Origin: UBA1049 sp964522305
GTDB taxonomy: Bacteria > Bacillota > Clostridia > Oscillospirales > CAG-382
DNA length: 15,477 bases
Reading direction: 5' to 3'
Assembly: GCA_964522305.1 (NCBI GenBank)
Contig: CAZFVM010000021.1
Location: forward strand, 1 to 15,477
Shown: in pieces, positions 1-6,508 of the stretch
How the letters are laid out: each line of letters opens with the position of its first letter
How positions within the stretch are numbered: position 1 is the first letter of the stretch
The notes under the pieces: generated by a model
What the model was told of the DNA's origin: nothing
Seen by the model: the letters and a program-made list of their open reading frames with translations, nothing else
Database searches by the model: none
Position numbers and translations under genes: made by a program

Positions 1-2
1 AA

Positions 3-542
3 GAGCTGTTGCTCACTCTCCCCAAGGAAGAGACAGGGGCTCTTAGGGCAGATGTTGAAGCGTTATCTAACTATCTAAAAGAGAGGGACATATATTATAC
101 CCACATTCAAGCCTTGGCATCTACCTTAGAGGAAAGAATAGCTTATTTGACTGCTCAATTAGAACTTGAAGATAATTCACCCTTTATAATAGACGGTAGA
201 TTCCTTTATATCGGCGATGATATGCAGATAGAAGGAATAGAAGGACAGTTCAAAGATGAAGTTACTGTTAGTGGCAATGGAACCGGAGCTATCGTTACTG
301 CCGGAGGTAGAACCTTGACTATTGTAGTTTTGGGTGATATCAATGGCGATGGTACTATTGATTCGAAGGATTACTTAATGGCAAAGAGGGCATTTCTTGA
401 GACGATAGAGCTTACAGATGCACAGTTTAGAGCAGTCTTGGTAAGTGGTAGTTCTGCGCCCCTGTCTAAGGATTATCTGTTGGTAAAACGTCATTTCTTA
501 GGTACATATGAAATATTTGGTAATCAAAGAGTAGACAAGTAA
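3..542 (+). CDS. Dockerin-type domain protein, 3' end only
   Basis: The reading frame is open to the left edge and no ribosome binding site precedes the first possible start (a TTG at 9), so this is the C-terminal part of a longer protein. About residues 10-60 of the visible part are charged and heptad-like, probably a coiled coil. A short beta-rich stretch with TVSGNGTGAIVTAGG follows. The last 75 residues form a type I dockerin-like module. The first calcium loop is complete (GDINGDGTIDSKDY, then a helix with KRAFL). The second copy keeps its helix (SKDYLLVKRHFLGTY), but its loop reads VSGSSAPL and lacks the Asp/Asn ligands. Dockerins normally bind cohesins on scaffoldins or surface proteins. 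With one degenerate loop, this could instead be one of the dockerin-like C-terminal modules common on secreted clostridial proteins. The catalytic or binding part lies outside the window. Confidence 0.8.
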   Translation, partial: ELLLTLPKEETGALRADVEALSNYLKERDIYYTHIQALASTLEERIAYLTAQLELEDNSPFIIDGRFLYIGDDMQIEGIEGQFKDEVTVSGNGTGAIVTAGGRTLTIVVLGDINGDGTIDSKDYLMAKRAFLETIELTDAQFRAVLVSGSSAPLSKDYLLVKRHFLGTYEIFGNQRVDK

Positions 543-561
543 CAGTTATATTATTTCATAA

Positions 562-762
562 ATCAAAGCGAAAAATAAGTTACTATCGGTGGATTTATAT
601 TCACGGATTATGTGGATGACAGCAGTAACTACACCGGCAGCGAAACCGGCAGTGACACACTTTCCCGTAGTAGGAGACACCGGTATGATAGCCATCATAT
701 TGGTAGCACTGTTCTCACTGGCACTGGCAACAACCTTTGCGCTTCGTAAGAGAAGTAGATAA
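562..762 (+). pseudogene. Orphan C-terminal cell-wall sorting signal (gene remnant)
   Basis: This frame has no credible start with a ribosome binding site, but it ends in a textbook surface-anchor tail. There is a Pro/Ala/Thr stretch (TTPAAKPAVTHFPVVGDTG), about 20 hydrophobic residues (MIAIILVALFSLALATTFAL) and a basic end (RKRSR, then TAA at 760-762). The motif PVVGDTG is not canonical LPxTG but resembles clostridial PxTGD-type signals. The longest stretch from an ATG begins at 610 (50 residues). A second frame over 579-660 also reads protein-like (VTIGGFIFTDYVDDSSNYTG), which hints at a frameshift in an ancestral surface-protein gene. It is probably the decayed end of a sortase substrate. 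A small live membrane peptide cannot be excluded. Confidence 0.5.
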
Positions 763-794
763 GAATGCTTTTTTATAAGCATAAATAACTTAAC

Positions 795-829
795 ATAAAT
801 AACGGGAACAGCGCGCTCCCGTTATTTAT
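795..829 (+). terminator. Hairpin terminator after the anchor remnant
   Basis: Arms 795-809 and 815-829 pair at 14 of 15 positions around a 5-nt loop (AGCGC). The core is AACGGGA with TCCCGTT, and the outer part is A/T only. The tail is AT-rich rather than a clean T run, so strength is uncertain. The position fits termination of transcription from the dockerin gene region. Confidence 0.6.
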
Positions 830-830
830 A

Positions 831-859
831 TAGACTTTATATATTACATATGATATAAT
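831..859 (+). promoter_or_regulatory. Candidate sigma-A promoter for the lipoprotein gene
   Basis: TAGACT (831-836) is followed after 17 nt by TATAAT (854-859), and TG at 851-852 gives an extended -10. The start of transcription would fall near 866, leaving a leader of about 78 nt before the ATG at 944. A second TATAAT at 910-915 has no good -35. Confidence 0.5.
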
Positions 860-860
860 T

Positions 861-877
861 ATACCTAATATAGGTGT
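861..877 (+). promoter_or_regulatory. Inverted repeat over the predicted transcription start
   Basis: ACCTA ATA TAGGT at 863-875 is a perfect 5-bp inverted repeat with a 3-nt centre. It extends to 7 bp with one G-T pair. It sits directly after the -10 box, where a repressor operator would be expected. No regulator is encoded nearby to name. Confidence 0.3.
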
Positions 878-943
878 AGAGATATTTAGTCATATCGATT
901 ACTTGTTTTTATAATTTACTCAACGATGAGGAGAATTCATTTT

Positions 944-1609
944 ATGAAGCGTTATTTTATTTTACTTTTGTCTCTTTTATTACTTGTTTCTATTAGTTTA
1001 GTTTCTTGTGGCGATACTACTGATCCCTCGGAATCAAAATCCCAACAGACAACAGATGACTCTAAAGATCAATCCGAGGTTGAGGATGAATTTAATGATT
1101 ACGAGGATGACATAGACCCGGACAATATTATGGGAACAGCTTTGACAGACCCTGCGTATAGGTTGCAATTGTCCTCTGCCGAGACCTACACTCCCGGAGA
1201 AGAAGTAGTCGTTATCATCAAGGTTAAGGATATAGCTTTAAACGACGGGTTCGTGTTTTACAACTTCTTTTTGTATTACGATGGCGACAAAGTAGAGCCG
1301 GTGGTAAAAAACGATGGGCTTAACGAGAATATGGACAAGTTTTTAAAGGTGAGTCCGGATCAAGAGCGCTGGGAAGGGATGTCCCGTTTGGAAGAAGAAA
1401 CTAACAGATATGATATTTCCTTTTTTACCGCCTATGATTCACCCAGTAAAGACGACGATTCTATAGTGATAGAAATTCCCTTTATGGTCAAAGGTGACGC
1501 CGACGGCACTATTACCTTTGAGTTGCCCCACGGCAGGGGCTCTGCTTTAGATTACCCGCTTAACGAATATAAAGGCAACGGCAGCAGTATAGATGTCAAC
1601 AAAGGTTGA
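944..1609 (+). CDS. Secreted lipoprotein with possible cohesin-like domain
   Basis: The start at 944 is chosen over an ATG at 926 because GAGGAG (928-933) lies 10 nt before it and would fall inside the longer reading. The 221-residue product begins with a lipoprotein signal (MKRYFILLLSLLLLVSISL) and the lipobox LVSC, so it should be lipid-anchored on the outer face of the membrane. Residues about 25-60 are an acidic Ser/Asp/Glu linker. The rest looks like a single beta-sandwich: YTPGEEVVVIIKVKDI, then FVFYNFFLYYDGDKVEPV, and near the end DGTITFELP. That order (stabilising start, hydrophobic strand with YD, late glycine-rich strand) recalls cohesin-like domains, but I cannot assign the family firmly. 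The nearby dockerin end at 542 makes a cohesin-dockerin link worth testing. It is probably a single-gene transcript ending at the terminator at 1631-1656. Confidence 0.75.
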   Translation: MKRYFILLLSLLLLVSISLVSCGDTTDPSESKSQQTTDDSKDQSEVEDEFNDYEDDIDPDNIMGTALTDPAYRLQLSSAETYTPGEEVVVIIKVKDIALNDGFVFYNFFLYYDGDKVEPVVKNDGLNENMDKFLKVSPDQERWEGMSRLEEETNRYDISFFTAYDSPSKDDDSIVIEIPFMVKGDADGTITFELPHGRGSALDYPLNEYKGNGSSIDVNKG

Positions 1610-1630
1610 CAACACATACTAAACAAAAAC

Positions 1631-1656
1631 ATCCGGGAGCAATAACGCTCCCGGAT
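1631..1656. terminator. Bidirectional intrinsic terminator between convergent genes
   Basis: A perfect 10-bp stem (ATCCGGGAGC with GCTCCCGGAT) encloses a 6-nt loop. On the plus strand TCCTATTTGTGTTT and a later T run follow. On the minus strand GTTTTTGTTT follows directly, making that the stronger direction. It serves both the lipoprotein gene and the kdgK-ended unit. Confidence 0.85.
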
Positions 1657-1680
1657 TCCTATTTGTGTTTAGATTTTTTA

Positions 1681-2703
1681 TTAGCGTTGTACTCTTCCGC
1701 TTCCTCCGCCTTTGACGAGGCTATCCACTTCCTTTACCGACGCGATATTGCTGTCCCCTTCAACAGTGTGTTTCAGACAAGAAGCTGCCACAGCAAATTC
1801 TATAGCATCCTTTCCTTTTTTATCTTGTAAAAGAGCATATATCAGCCCCGCACCGAAGGAGTCGCCGCCTCCTACTCTGTCTACGATATTGATAGAGTAT
1901 TTGGTAGAAAAATGGGCATGTTCACCGTCGAACAACATACCGGACCAATTATTTACAGATGCCGAAATAGATTCTCTAAGAGTTATGGCAATGTATTTAA
2001 AACCAAACCGCTCAAACAATTGCTTTGCCACATCCTTGTATCCGTCGTAGGACAAGACTCCGCCTTCCACATCGCTCTTTTCCGAGTGGATGCCAAAGAC
2101 ATCAGCACTGTCTTCCTCATTGGATATAAGCACATCCACATATTTGCAAAGCTCACCCATAACTTCTCCGGCTTTTTGTTTGCTCCACAGCTTTTTTCTA
2201 TAGTTTAAGTCACAGGATATTGTTAATCCCTTTTTCTTAGCAACTTTGCAAGCGGCTTTGCATATTTCAGCCACGTTATCTCCCAAGGCAGGGGTAATCC
2301 CGGTAAAGTGAAACCAGTCTGCACCATCAAAGATCTGGTCCCAGTCAAAGTCTTCGACAGTAGCAGTGGCGATAGCAGAGCCGGCTCTATCATAAATAAC
2401 GTTGGAAGGTCTTTGGGAAGCGCCTTTTTCCAGGAAGTAAATCCCCAGGCGGTCTCCGCCAAAGATTATTTTAGAGGTATCAACTCCCCATTTTCTTATT
2501 TCGTTTCTACATGCGATTCCCAATGGATTATCCGGCAGTTTAGTCACATACACCGCATCCTGTTCATATTGGGCCAAGGAGATAGCGACATTAGCTTCGC
2601 CTCCGCCATATATTGCATCAAAGCTTTTAGCTTGCAAAAATCTCTGATACATGGGGGGCTGCAACCGCAACATAATTTCACCAAAGCAAACAATTTTTTT
2701 CAT
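1681..2703 (-). CDS. kdgK: 2-keto-3-deoxygluconate kinase, PfkB family
   Basis: PfkB/ribokinase-fold sugar kinase of 340 residues. KdgK phosphorylates 2-keto-3-deoxygluconate to KDPG with ATP, a step in uronate and pectin/alginate breakdown. Visible signs are the N-terminal IVCFGEIMLRL, the first signature GGGEANVAISLAQ (33-45), and the second signature VDRVGGGDSFGAG (274-286) with catalytic base Asp281 and the anion-hole glycines. SCDLNYRKKLW and LISNEED are typical of the KdgK branch. The ATG at 2703 is preferred to a TTG at 2706 because AAAGGA stands 7 nt before it. The C-terminus ends in an unusual short tail, KGGGSGRVQR. It is last in a minus-strand unit, 36 nt after the PHP gene. No KDPG aldolase is in view, so a related keto-sugar substrate remains possible. 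Confidence 0.85.
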   Translation of the reverse strand: MKKIVCFGEIMLRLQPPMYQRFLQAKSFDAIYGGGEANVAISLAQYEQDAVYVTKLPDNPLGIACRNEIRKWGVDTSKIIFGGDRLGIYFLEKGASQRPSNVIYDRAGSAIATATVEDFDWDQIFDGADWFHFTGITPALGDNVAEICKAACKVAKKKGLTISCDLNYRKKLWSKQKAGEVMGELCKYVDVLISNEEDSADVFGIHSEKSDVEGGVLSYDGYKDVAKQLFERFGFKYIAITLRESISASVNNWSGMLFDGEHAHFSTKYSINIVDRVGGGDSFGAGLIYALLQDKKGKDAIEFAVAASCLKHTVEGDSNIASVKEVDSLVKGGGSGRVQR

Positions 2704-2739
2704 CAAGCTATCCTTTCGTAACGTAATATTAACATTTTA

Positions 2740-3597
2740 TCAAAACTCAATTTCACCTAGTCTAAGGGAGTTTTCCAGGATAAAATTTCTTGCATCTATG
2801 TGTCTGGTTAACGGGCCCCACCCGCCTTCCAGAAAGTGAGCGTCAGCGGTAGCGGTAAAGAACACCCCTAATTCATGAGCTCTTTTTAGCATCGCTAAGT
2901 TTGTAGTAGGTCCGGCCAACTCCCAGGCAACACCTTTTTCGGCCATAAGTTTCATCAAGGGCTCAAAAATTTCCAACACTCGTTCTTGGCTAACTTTGTT
3001 GACATCAACATGATAGGTTCTCAAGGGAGCCATGCCGTCGTCAAAGTGGGCAAGGGACTTTACCTTCGAGAACCGATTTATGGCATTCATATAACCTTGA
3101 ACATGTCCCGAAATAATATTTTCTGTTCCGGCTGCCTCTACCTTTTCTTCCCATTTTTCCAGCAAGGCTCTGCCTTCCGGATTATCGAACCGGGGGCAAA
3201 TTTTAAAGTTGGGATATATCAGTAAGTCCATCGGCAGGCAATCCATATCCATCATAAAATGTACAGAAAGCTGAACAATATCTATCTTTTCTTGTTCCGA
3301 GACAGGTATGTTGATATCTCCTCGTTGGTTTAATAGCTCGGTTTCGACTCCACTTCGAAACAAAGTATATTTAGGCTTAAATTCGCTAAATTCCCGTAAA
3401 TAAGTGTTCCATTCTTCTTCTTTTATTTGGTTCCAAAAAATCCAAGCGTCCTGCTCATTAGGAAACCAATGGGAATAATGTTTTAGCACTGCAGCCTCGG
3501 TTATCCCCAACTCTTTGCACTTCTTATCAATATTTTCAAAAGTCATTGCTTCATTAGAGCAGGTGTCAATATAATAGTGCACGTGATAATCTTTCAT
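2740..3597 (-). CDS. PHP-domain phosphoesterase (HisJ-like)
   Basis: A 285-residue PHP-fold metal-dependent hydrolase. Motif I is YHVHYYIDTCS (His5, His7), the GVETEL motif carries Glu85 or Glu87, and SVHFM has His113. AHFD has His184, WELAG has Glu226, and the last motif TATADAHFLEGG carries Asp252 and His254. Together these are the usual trinuclear metal ligands. Length matches histidinol-phosphatase-type PHP proteins, but no histidine genes are near, so the substrate is unknown and I do not give it a hisK name. The start has GAGGA 7 nt upstream, and the ATG overlaps the stop of the upstream thiolase gene by 4 nt (ATGA), so the two are translationally coupled. Confidence 0.8.
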   Translation of the reverse strand: MKDYHVHYYIDTCSNEAMTFENIDKKCKELGITEAAVLKHYSHWFPNEQDAWIFWNQIKEEEWNTYLREFSEFKPKYTLFRSGVETELLNQRGDINIPVSEQEKIDIVQLSVHFMMDMDCLPMDLLIYPNFKICPRFDNPEGRALLEKWEEKVEAAGTENIISGHVQGYMNAINRFSKVKSLAHFDDGMAPLRTYHVDVNKVSQERVLEIFEPLMKLMAEKGVAWELAGPTTNLAMLKRAHELGVFFTATADAHFLEGGWGPLTRHIDARNFILENSLRLGEIEF

Positions 3598-4370
3598 GTC
3601 TTTTCCTCACTTTTATCCTTGTTATAGTGTTTACCGGCTGGGAACACCTTGTACCCGCCGATACCTGCCTTTGCCATGGCGCCAAATAGTCTGAGTTTTA
3701 ATCCTTTATCCTCTTTAGACATGTCGTTTAGCAGCTTTTTTATATGCTCTCGGGAGGTCTTGCCATCTATCGGACAAAGCTTCTTCACCGGTTTTAGCCT
3801 CGTTCTGTTTATGAAGTTGACAATCTCCCGCTCCGGTACATATATAAAGGGTCGGATAACATATACTTTTTTTCTGTCCAAGTACGAAACCGGAGAAAAA
3901 CAACCCAGCCGCCCTTCGTTAAACAAATTCATATAGAAGGTTTCCACCACATCATCAAAATGGTGGGCGAGAGCAATTTTCGAACAGCCCTGTTCCAGTG
4001 CAGCTATTACCAGTGCGCCCCGCCTCATATTAGAACAAAGAGAACAGGGGTGGGACTCTTTTCGCACTTCAAAGACTATTTTATATATATCGGTAGGGTG
4101 GTGGTAGAGCGTGCACCCCAAGCTATCACAGAGCTCGTTGAGATGAGAGAGTTCTTCACCGTCAAACCCCATACCTATATAGATAGGTACAATCTCAAAA
4201 CGCTTGGGGAAGAACCGTTGCAACTGCTTTAACGCCACCAGCAACGCAATGCTGTCTTTTCCTCCGGAGAATCCGACGGCGATTTTGTCCCCGTCATCAA
4301 TCATATTATAATCCTCAATCGCCCGTCGTGTATAGGCGAGGATCTGTTTTATGTTTCTAAAATAATCCAA
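3594..4370 (-). CDS. ttcA: TtcA-family tRNA 2-thiocytidine synthase (PP-loop ATPase)
   Basis: A 258-residue N-type PP-loop ATPase. The P-loop is GFSGGKDS (residues 33-40), and HHFDD (136-140) is the second adenylation motif. CSLC (Cys109, Cys112) and a later single cysteine in KKLCP (Cys199) match the three ligands of the [4Fe-4S] cluster in TtcA, which thiolates cytidine 32 of certain tRNAs. Absence of a TilS-type C-terminal domain argues against lysidine synthase. The start is a TTG (codon at 4368-4370) with GAGGA just 4 nt away, short but the only good site. The next in-frame ATG would cut into the fold. It heads a unit with the PHP and KdgK genes. Why these three belong together is not evident from the sequence. 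Other thiolases of the TtcA/TtuA group are possible. Confidence 0.82.
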   Translation of the reverse strand: MDYFRNIKQILAYTRRAIEDYNMIDDGDKIAVGFSGGKDSIALLVALKQLQRFFPKRFEIVPIYIGMGFDGEELSHLNELCDSLGCTLYHHPTDIYKIVFEVRKESHPCSLCSNMRRGALVIAALEQGCSKIALAHHFDDVVETFYMNLFNEGRLGCFSPVSYLDRKKVYVIRPFIYVPEREIVNFINRTRLKPVKKLCPIDGKTSREHIKKLLNDMSKEDKGLKLRLFGAMAKAGIGGYKVFPAGKHYNKDKSEEKT

Positions 4371-4401
4371 TTTATCCTCAAAAAAACACTAATTCACTCT
4401 C

Positions 4402-4436
4402 TAACTTCATTATATACTTTATTTTACCTTTTTCAA
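4402..4436 (-). promoter_or_regulatory. Sigma-A promoter of the ttcA-PHP-kdgK unit
   Basis: On the minus strand, TTGAAA (4431-4436) and a perfect TATAAT (4409-4414) are separated by 16 nt. Transcription would start near 4402, about 30 nt before the TTG start codon. Confidence 0.75.
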
Positions 4437-4462
4437 TAACCCCTTAGGTAAAACCATAAACG

Positions 4463-4525
4463 AAAAGTTAAATAAATCGAGGAAAAGACCAAAAAAAGCA
4501 GAAAAAGCATTAAAAAACAAAAAAA
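4463..4525 (+). promoter_or_regulatory. Phased A-tracts upstream of the rplM promoter
   Basis: Runs of 4-7 A are centred near 4464, 4484, 4494, 4504, 4514 and 4522, close to one helical turn apart, and end about 15 nt before the -35 box. This is the classic form of intrinsically curved DNA or an UP-element-like enhancer, common at ribosomal protein promoters. The stretch lies between the divergent promoters at 4409-4436 and 4540-4567. Confidence 0.45.
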
Positions 4526-4539
4526 CATTGCATTTGCTA

Positions 4540-4567
4540 TTGACAACGGTTATTTTATGACTATAAT
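4540..4567 (+). promoter_or_regulatory. Near-consensus sigma-A promoter of rplM-rpsI
   Basis: A perfect TTGACA (4540-4545) and a perfect TATAAT (4562-4567) are spaced by 16 nt. Transcription would begin near 4574, leaving about 46 nt of leader. This promoter rules out any rplM start upstream of it, such as the in-frame ATG near 4557. Confidence 0.85.
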
Positions 4568-4619
4568 GAACAAGCATGAAAATTTTAATCCCACAAAGGA
4601 ATTTGAAAGGAATCACACA

Positions 4620-5051
4620 ATGTCTACATTCATGGTGAAAAAAGAAGATGTCAAGCGCAGCTGGTACATCATCGACGCCGAAGGCAAGACTTTAGGCAGA
4701 GTTGCAGTGCTTGCGGCAACGGTTTTGAGCGGAAAGCATCGTCCCGAATATACACCACACGTTGACTGCGGCGATGGCGTGGTTGTTGTCAACGCAGCAA
4801 AGGTTGTTCTGACAGGTAAAAAGTTGGATCAGAAATATTATTACCGTCACAGCGGGTATGTCGGCGGTCTTAAGGCGGTCAAGTACCGCACCCTTATGGA
4901 AACAAAGCCCGAGAAAGTAATCGAACTTGCGGTTAAAGGGATGCTCCCCAAGAACAAAATTGGCAGAGCCAGCTTTACAAGACTCAAGGTCTATAAAGGT
5001 CCCGGTCACAAGCAAGAGGCACAACAGCCAATACCGCTGGAAGTTAAATAA
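4620..5051 (+). CDS. rplM: 50S ribosomal protein L13
   Basis: Full-length L13 (143 residues), an early-assembly protein of the large subunit. Family marks are SWYIIDAEGKTLGRVA near the N-terminus, PEYTPHVDCGDGVVVVNA, then KYYYRHSGYVGGLK, AVKGMLPKNKIGR (basic, rRNA-contacting), and YKGPGHKQEAQQP at the end. The start at 4620 (MSTFMVKKEDV) has GAAAGG 9 nt before it and gives the usual family length. The longer in-frame reading would start inside the -10 box. It is followed after 14 nt by rpsI, the universal bacterial pairing. Confidence 0.97.
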   Translation: MSTFMVKKEDVKRSWYIIDAEGKTLGRVAVLAATVLSGKHRPEYTPHVDCGDGVVVVNAAKVVLTGKKLDQKYYYRHSGYVGGLKAVKYRTLMETKPEKVIELAVKGMLPKNKIGRASFTRLKVYKGPGHKQEAQQPIPLEVK

Positions 5052-5065
5052 GGAGGACGCATAGA

Positions 5066-5470
5066 ATGAAATATCAACCCGCAATACCCTATTTTTACGG
5101 CACAGGCAGAAGAAAGAAAAGTGTTGCCCGCGTCCGTCTTATCCCGGGCTCCGGAGTCATTACAATTAACAAGCGCGATATAAATGATTATTTCGGTCTT
5201 GATACCCTCAAACTGATAGTACGCCAGCCTTTTATGGCAACTGACACCCTTGATAAGTTCGATATCATATGTACGGTAGTCGGCGGTGGCGTGTCCGGTC
5301 AGGCAGGGGCAATACGCCATGGCGTCTCCAGAGCTTTACTACAAGCGAACGATGAGTTCCGTGCACCTCTAAAGAAGGCAGGGTTTCTCACTCGTGATCC
5401 CCGTATGAAAGAGCGTAAGAAGTACGGACTCAAGGGCGCAAGAAAAGCTTCTCAGTTTAGCAAGCGTTAA
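5066..5470 (+). CDS. rpsI: 30S ribosomal protein S9
   Basis: Full-length S9 (134 residues), a small-subunit head protein whose C-terminal tail reaches the P site. The sequence shows YFYGTGRRKKSVARVRL at the N-terminus, GGGVSGQAGAIRHGVSRAL in the middle, and the typical basic tail ending RKASQFSKR, in which the terminal KR contacts P-site tRNA. AAGGAGG lies just upstream of the ATG. It is co-transcribed with rplM. Only a weak hairpin (5-bp stem, no T run, 5481-5494) separates it from the importer genes, so read-through is likely. Confidence 0.97.
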   Translation: MKYQPAIPYFYGTGRRKKSVARVRLIPGSGVITINKRDINDYFGLDTLKLIVRQPFMATDTLDKFDIICTVVGGGVSGQAGAIRHGVSRALLQANDEFRAPLKKAGFLTRDPRMKERKKYGLKGARKASQFSKR

Positions 5471-5517
5471 TTTTTTACACCGGATAAAAATCCGAACAAT
5501 TAAGGAGATTTAAAAAC

Positions 5518-6384
5518 ATGAAAAATTTAAAGTTATTTGCACTTTTAATTGTCGCTTTACTTATCATTCCCTTTGCGTTAGCGGCATGTGATACCGATCC
5601 GGTGGATGAGTCAAAAGACACTTCCTCCGATGCAGTTGTTTCTGACGATTCGACACCCGAAGAGAGCGAAGATGATGTCGATGAGATTTTAGTTCCTGAT
5701 TCTATCAAAGAAGCAGGTAAGATAGTTATGGCGACCAACGCTAATTTTCCTCCCTACGAGTTTGTTGCCGATGACGGTAGTTTCGCCGGTATCGACGTAG
5801 AGATTATGCAAGCAATAGCCGACCTTTGGGAGGTAGAGCTTGTTATCGACAATATGGAGTTCTCCTCCATTCTCGGTTCCATCCAGACCGGCAAAGCAGA
5901 TGTAGGAGTAGCGGGCATGACTGTTACCGAGGTGCGTCTCGAGAGCGTTAATTTCTCTCACACCTATGCAAAGGCAAAGCAGGTAATCATTGTTACCGAG
6001 GATTCTGCTATCGCTAAAGTTGATGATTTAGAGGGCGCGACTGTTGGTGTTCAATTAGGCACCACCGGCGACGTTTATGCAGAAGATGACGAGGCTATTG
6101 CCAAGGTCGAGAAGTACAACAACGGTGTTGACGCCGTTATGGCTCTTACCCAAGGCAAGGTTGATGCAGTTATCATAGATAACGAACCCGCCAAGGTCTT
6201 CGTAGAGCAGATCGAGGGAATCAAAATTATCGACGAGGAATATACCGACGAGGATTATGCCATAGCGATAAACAAAGATAACATCGCTTTAAGAGATGCT
6301 ATCAACGAAGCTCTTGTTATTCTTGACGAGAACGGCACTTTAGCCGACATCATCGAGAAATATATTCCCACCGATTCCGAGTAA
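5518..6384 (+). CDS. Polar amino acid ABC importer, substrate-binding lipoprotein
   Basis: A 288-residue lipoprotein of the SBP_bac_3 (HisJ/GlnH/ArtJ) family. It has a signal peptide with lipobox LAAC (Cys24), an acidic Ser/Asp/Glu linker (25-58), then the binding domain. GKIVMATNANFPPYEF opens lobe I. TVTEVRLESVNFSHTY (135-150) contains Arg140, the expected alpha-carboxylate clamp. LGTTGD (180-185) and DAVIIDNEPA (Asp221, expected amino-group ligand) close the site. The ligand is one of Arg/His/Lys/Gln/Glu/Cys, and residues alone do not decide which. AAGGAGA stands 9 nt before the ATG. It is the first gene of the importer set: permease and ATPase follow, and an intercistronic hairpin lies just downstream. 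Its position upstream of argS makes arginine a reasonable but untested guess. Confidence 0.9.
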   Translation: MKNLKLFALLIVALLIIPFALAACDTDPVDESKDTSSDAVVSDDSTPEESEDDVDEILVPDSIKEAGKIVMATNANFPPYEFVADDGSFAGIDVEIMQAIADLWEVELVIDNMEFSSILGSIQTGKADVGVAGMTVTEVRLESVNFSHTYAKAKQVIIVTEDSAIAKVDDLEGATVGVQLGTTGDVYAEDDEAIAKVEKYNNGVDAVMALTQGKVDAVIIDNEPAKVFVEQIEGIKIIDEEYTDEDYAIAINKDNIALRDAINEALVILDENGTLADIIEKYIPTDSE

Positions 6385-6407
6385 TTTACATAAAACCAAA
6401 TCAATTG

Positions 6408-6436
6408 CGGCGTGTTGTCTTTAAGTCGGCACGCCG
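6408..6436 (+). promoter_or_regulatory. Intercistronic GC-rich hairpin
   Basis: CGGCGTG (6408-6414) pairs perfectly with CACGCCG (6430-6436) around a 15-nt loop, but the downstream sequence is only mildly T-rich. It lies between the binding-protein and permease genes, where such hairpins often act as leaky terminators or mRNA-end stabilisers so that binding protein is made in excess. A second small hairpin (AAACC/GGTTT) lies near 6450-6465. Confidence 0.45.
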
Positions 6437-6508
6437 TTATTCGATTATAAAACCAAAAACGGTTTATTAGCTTTTAATGACAAACCATCTTTTTTGAACG
6501 GAGCAAAC

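Noticed and set aside
546..782. 78-residue minus-strand open frame
   Set aside because: It is antisense to the anchor-tail remnant, whose sense reading has a far more specific pattern (GDTG motif, hydrophobic helix, basic end).
4422..4457. TTTTACC/GGTAAAA inverted repeat between the divergent promoters
   Set aside because: The loop is long and the arms AT-rich. In such an A/T-rich stretch this could easily be chance.
4574..4619. L13 autoregulatory leader before rplM
   Set aside because: The leader is about 46 nt and A-rich. I could not find a convincing paired structure in it.
5481..5494. Terminator after rpsI
   Set aside because: CGGAT AAAA ATCCG is only a 5-bp stem with no following T run. 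At most it is a weak pause or processing site.
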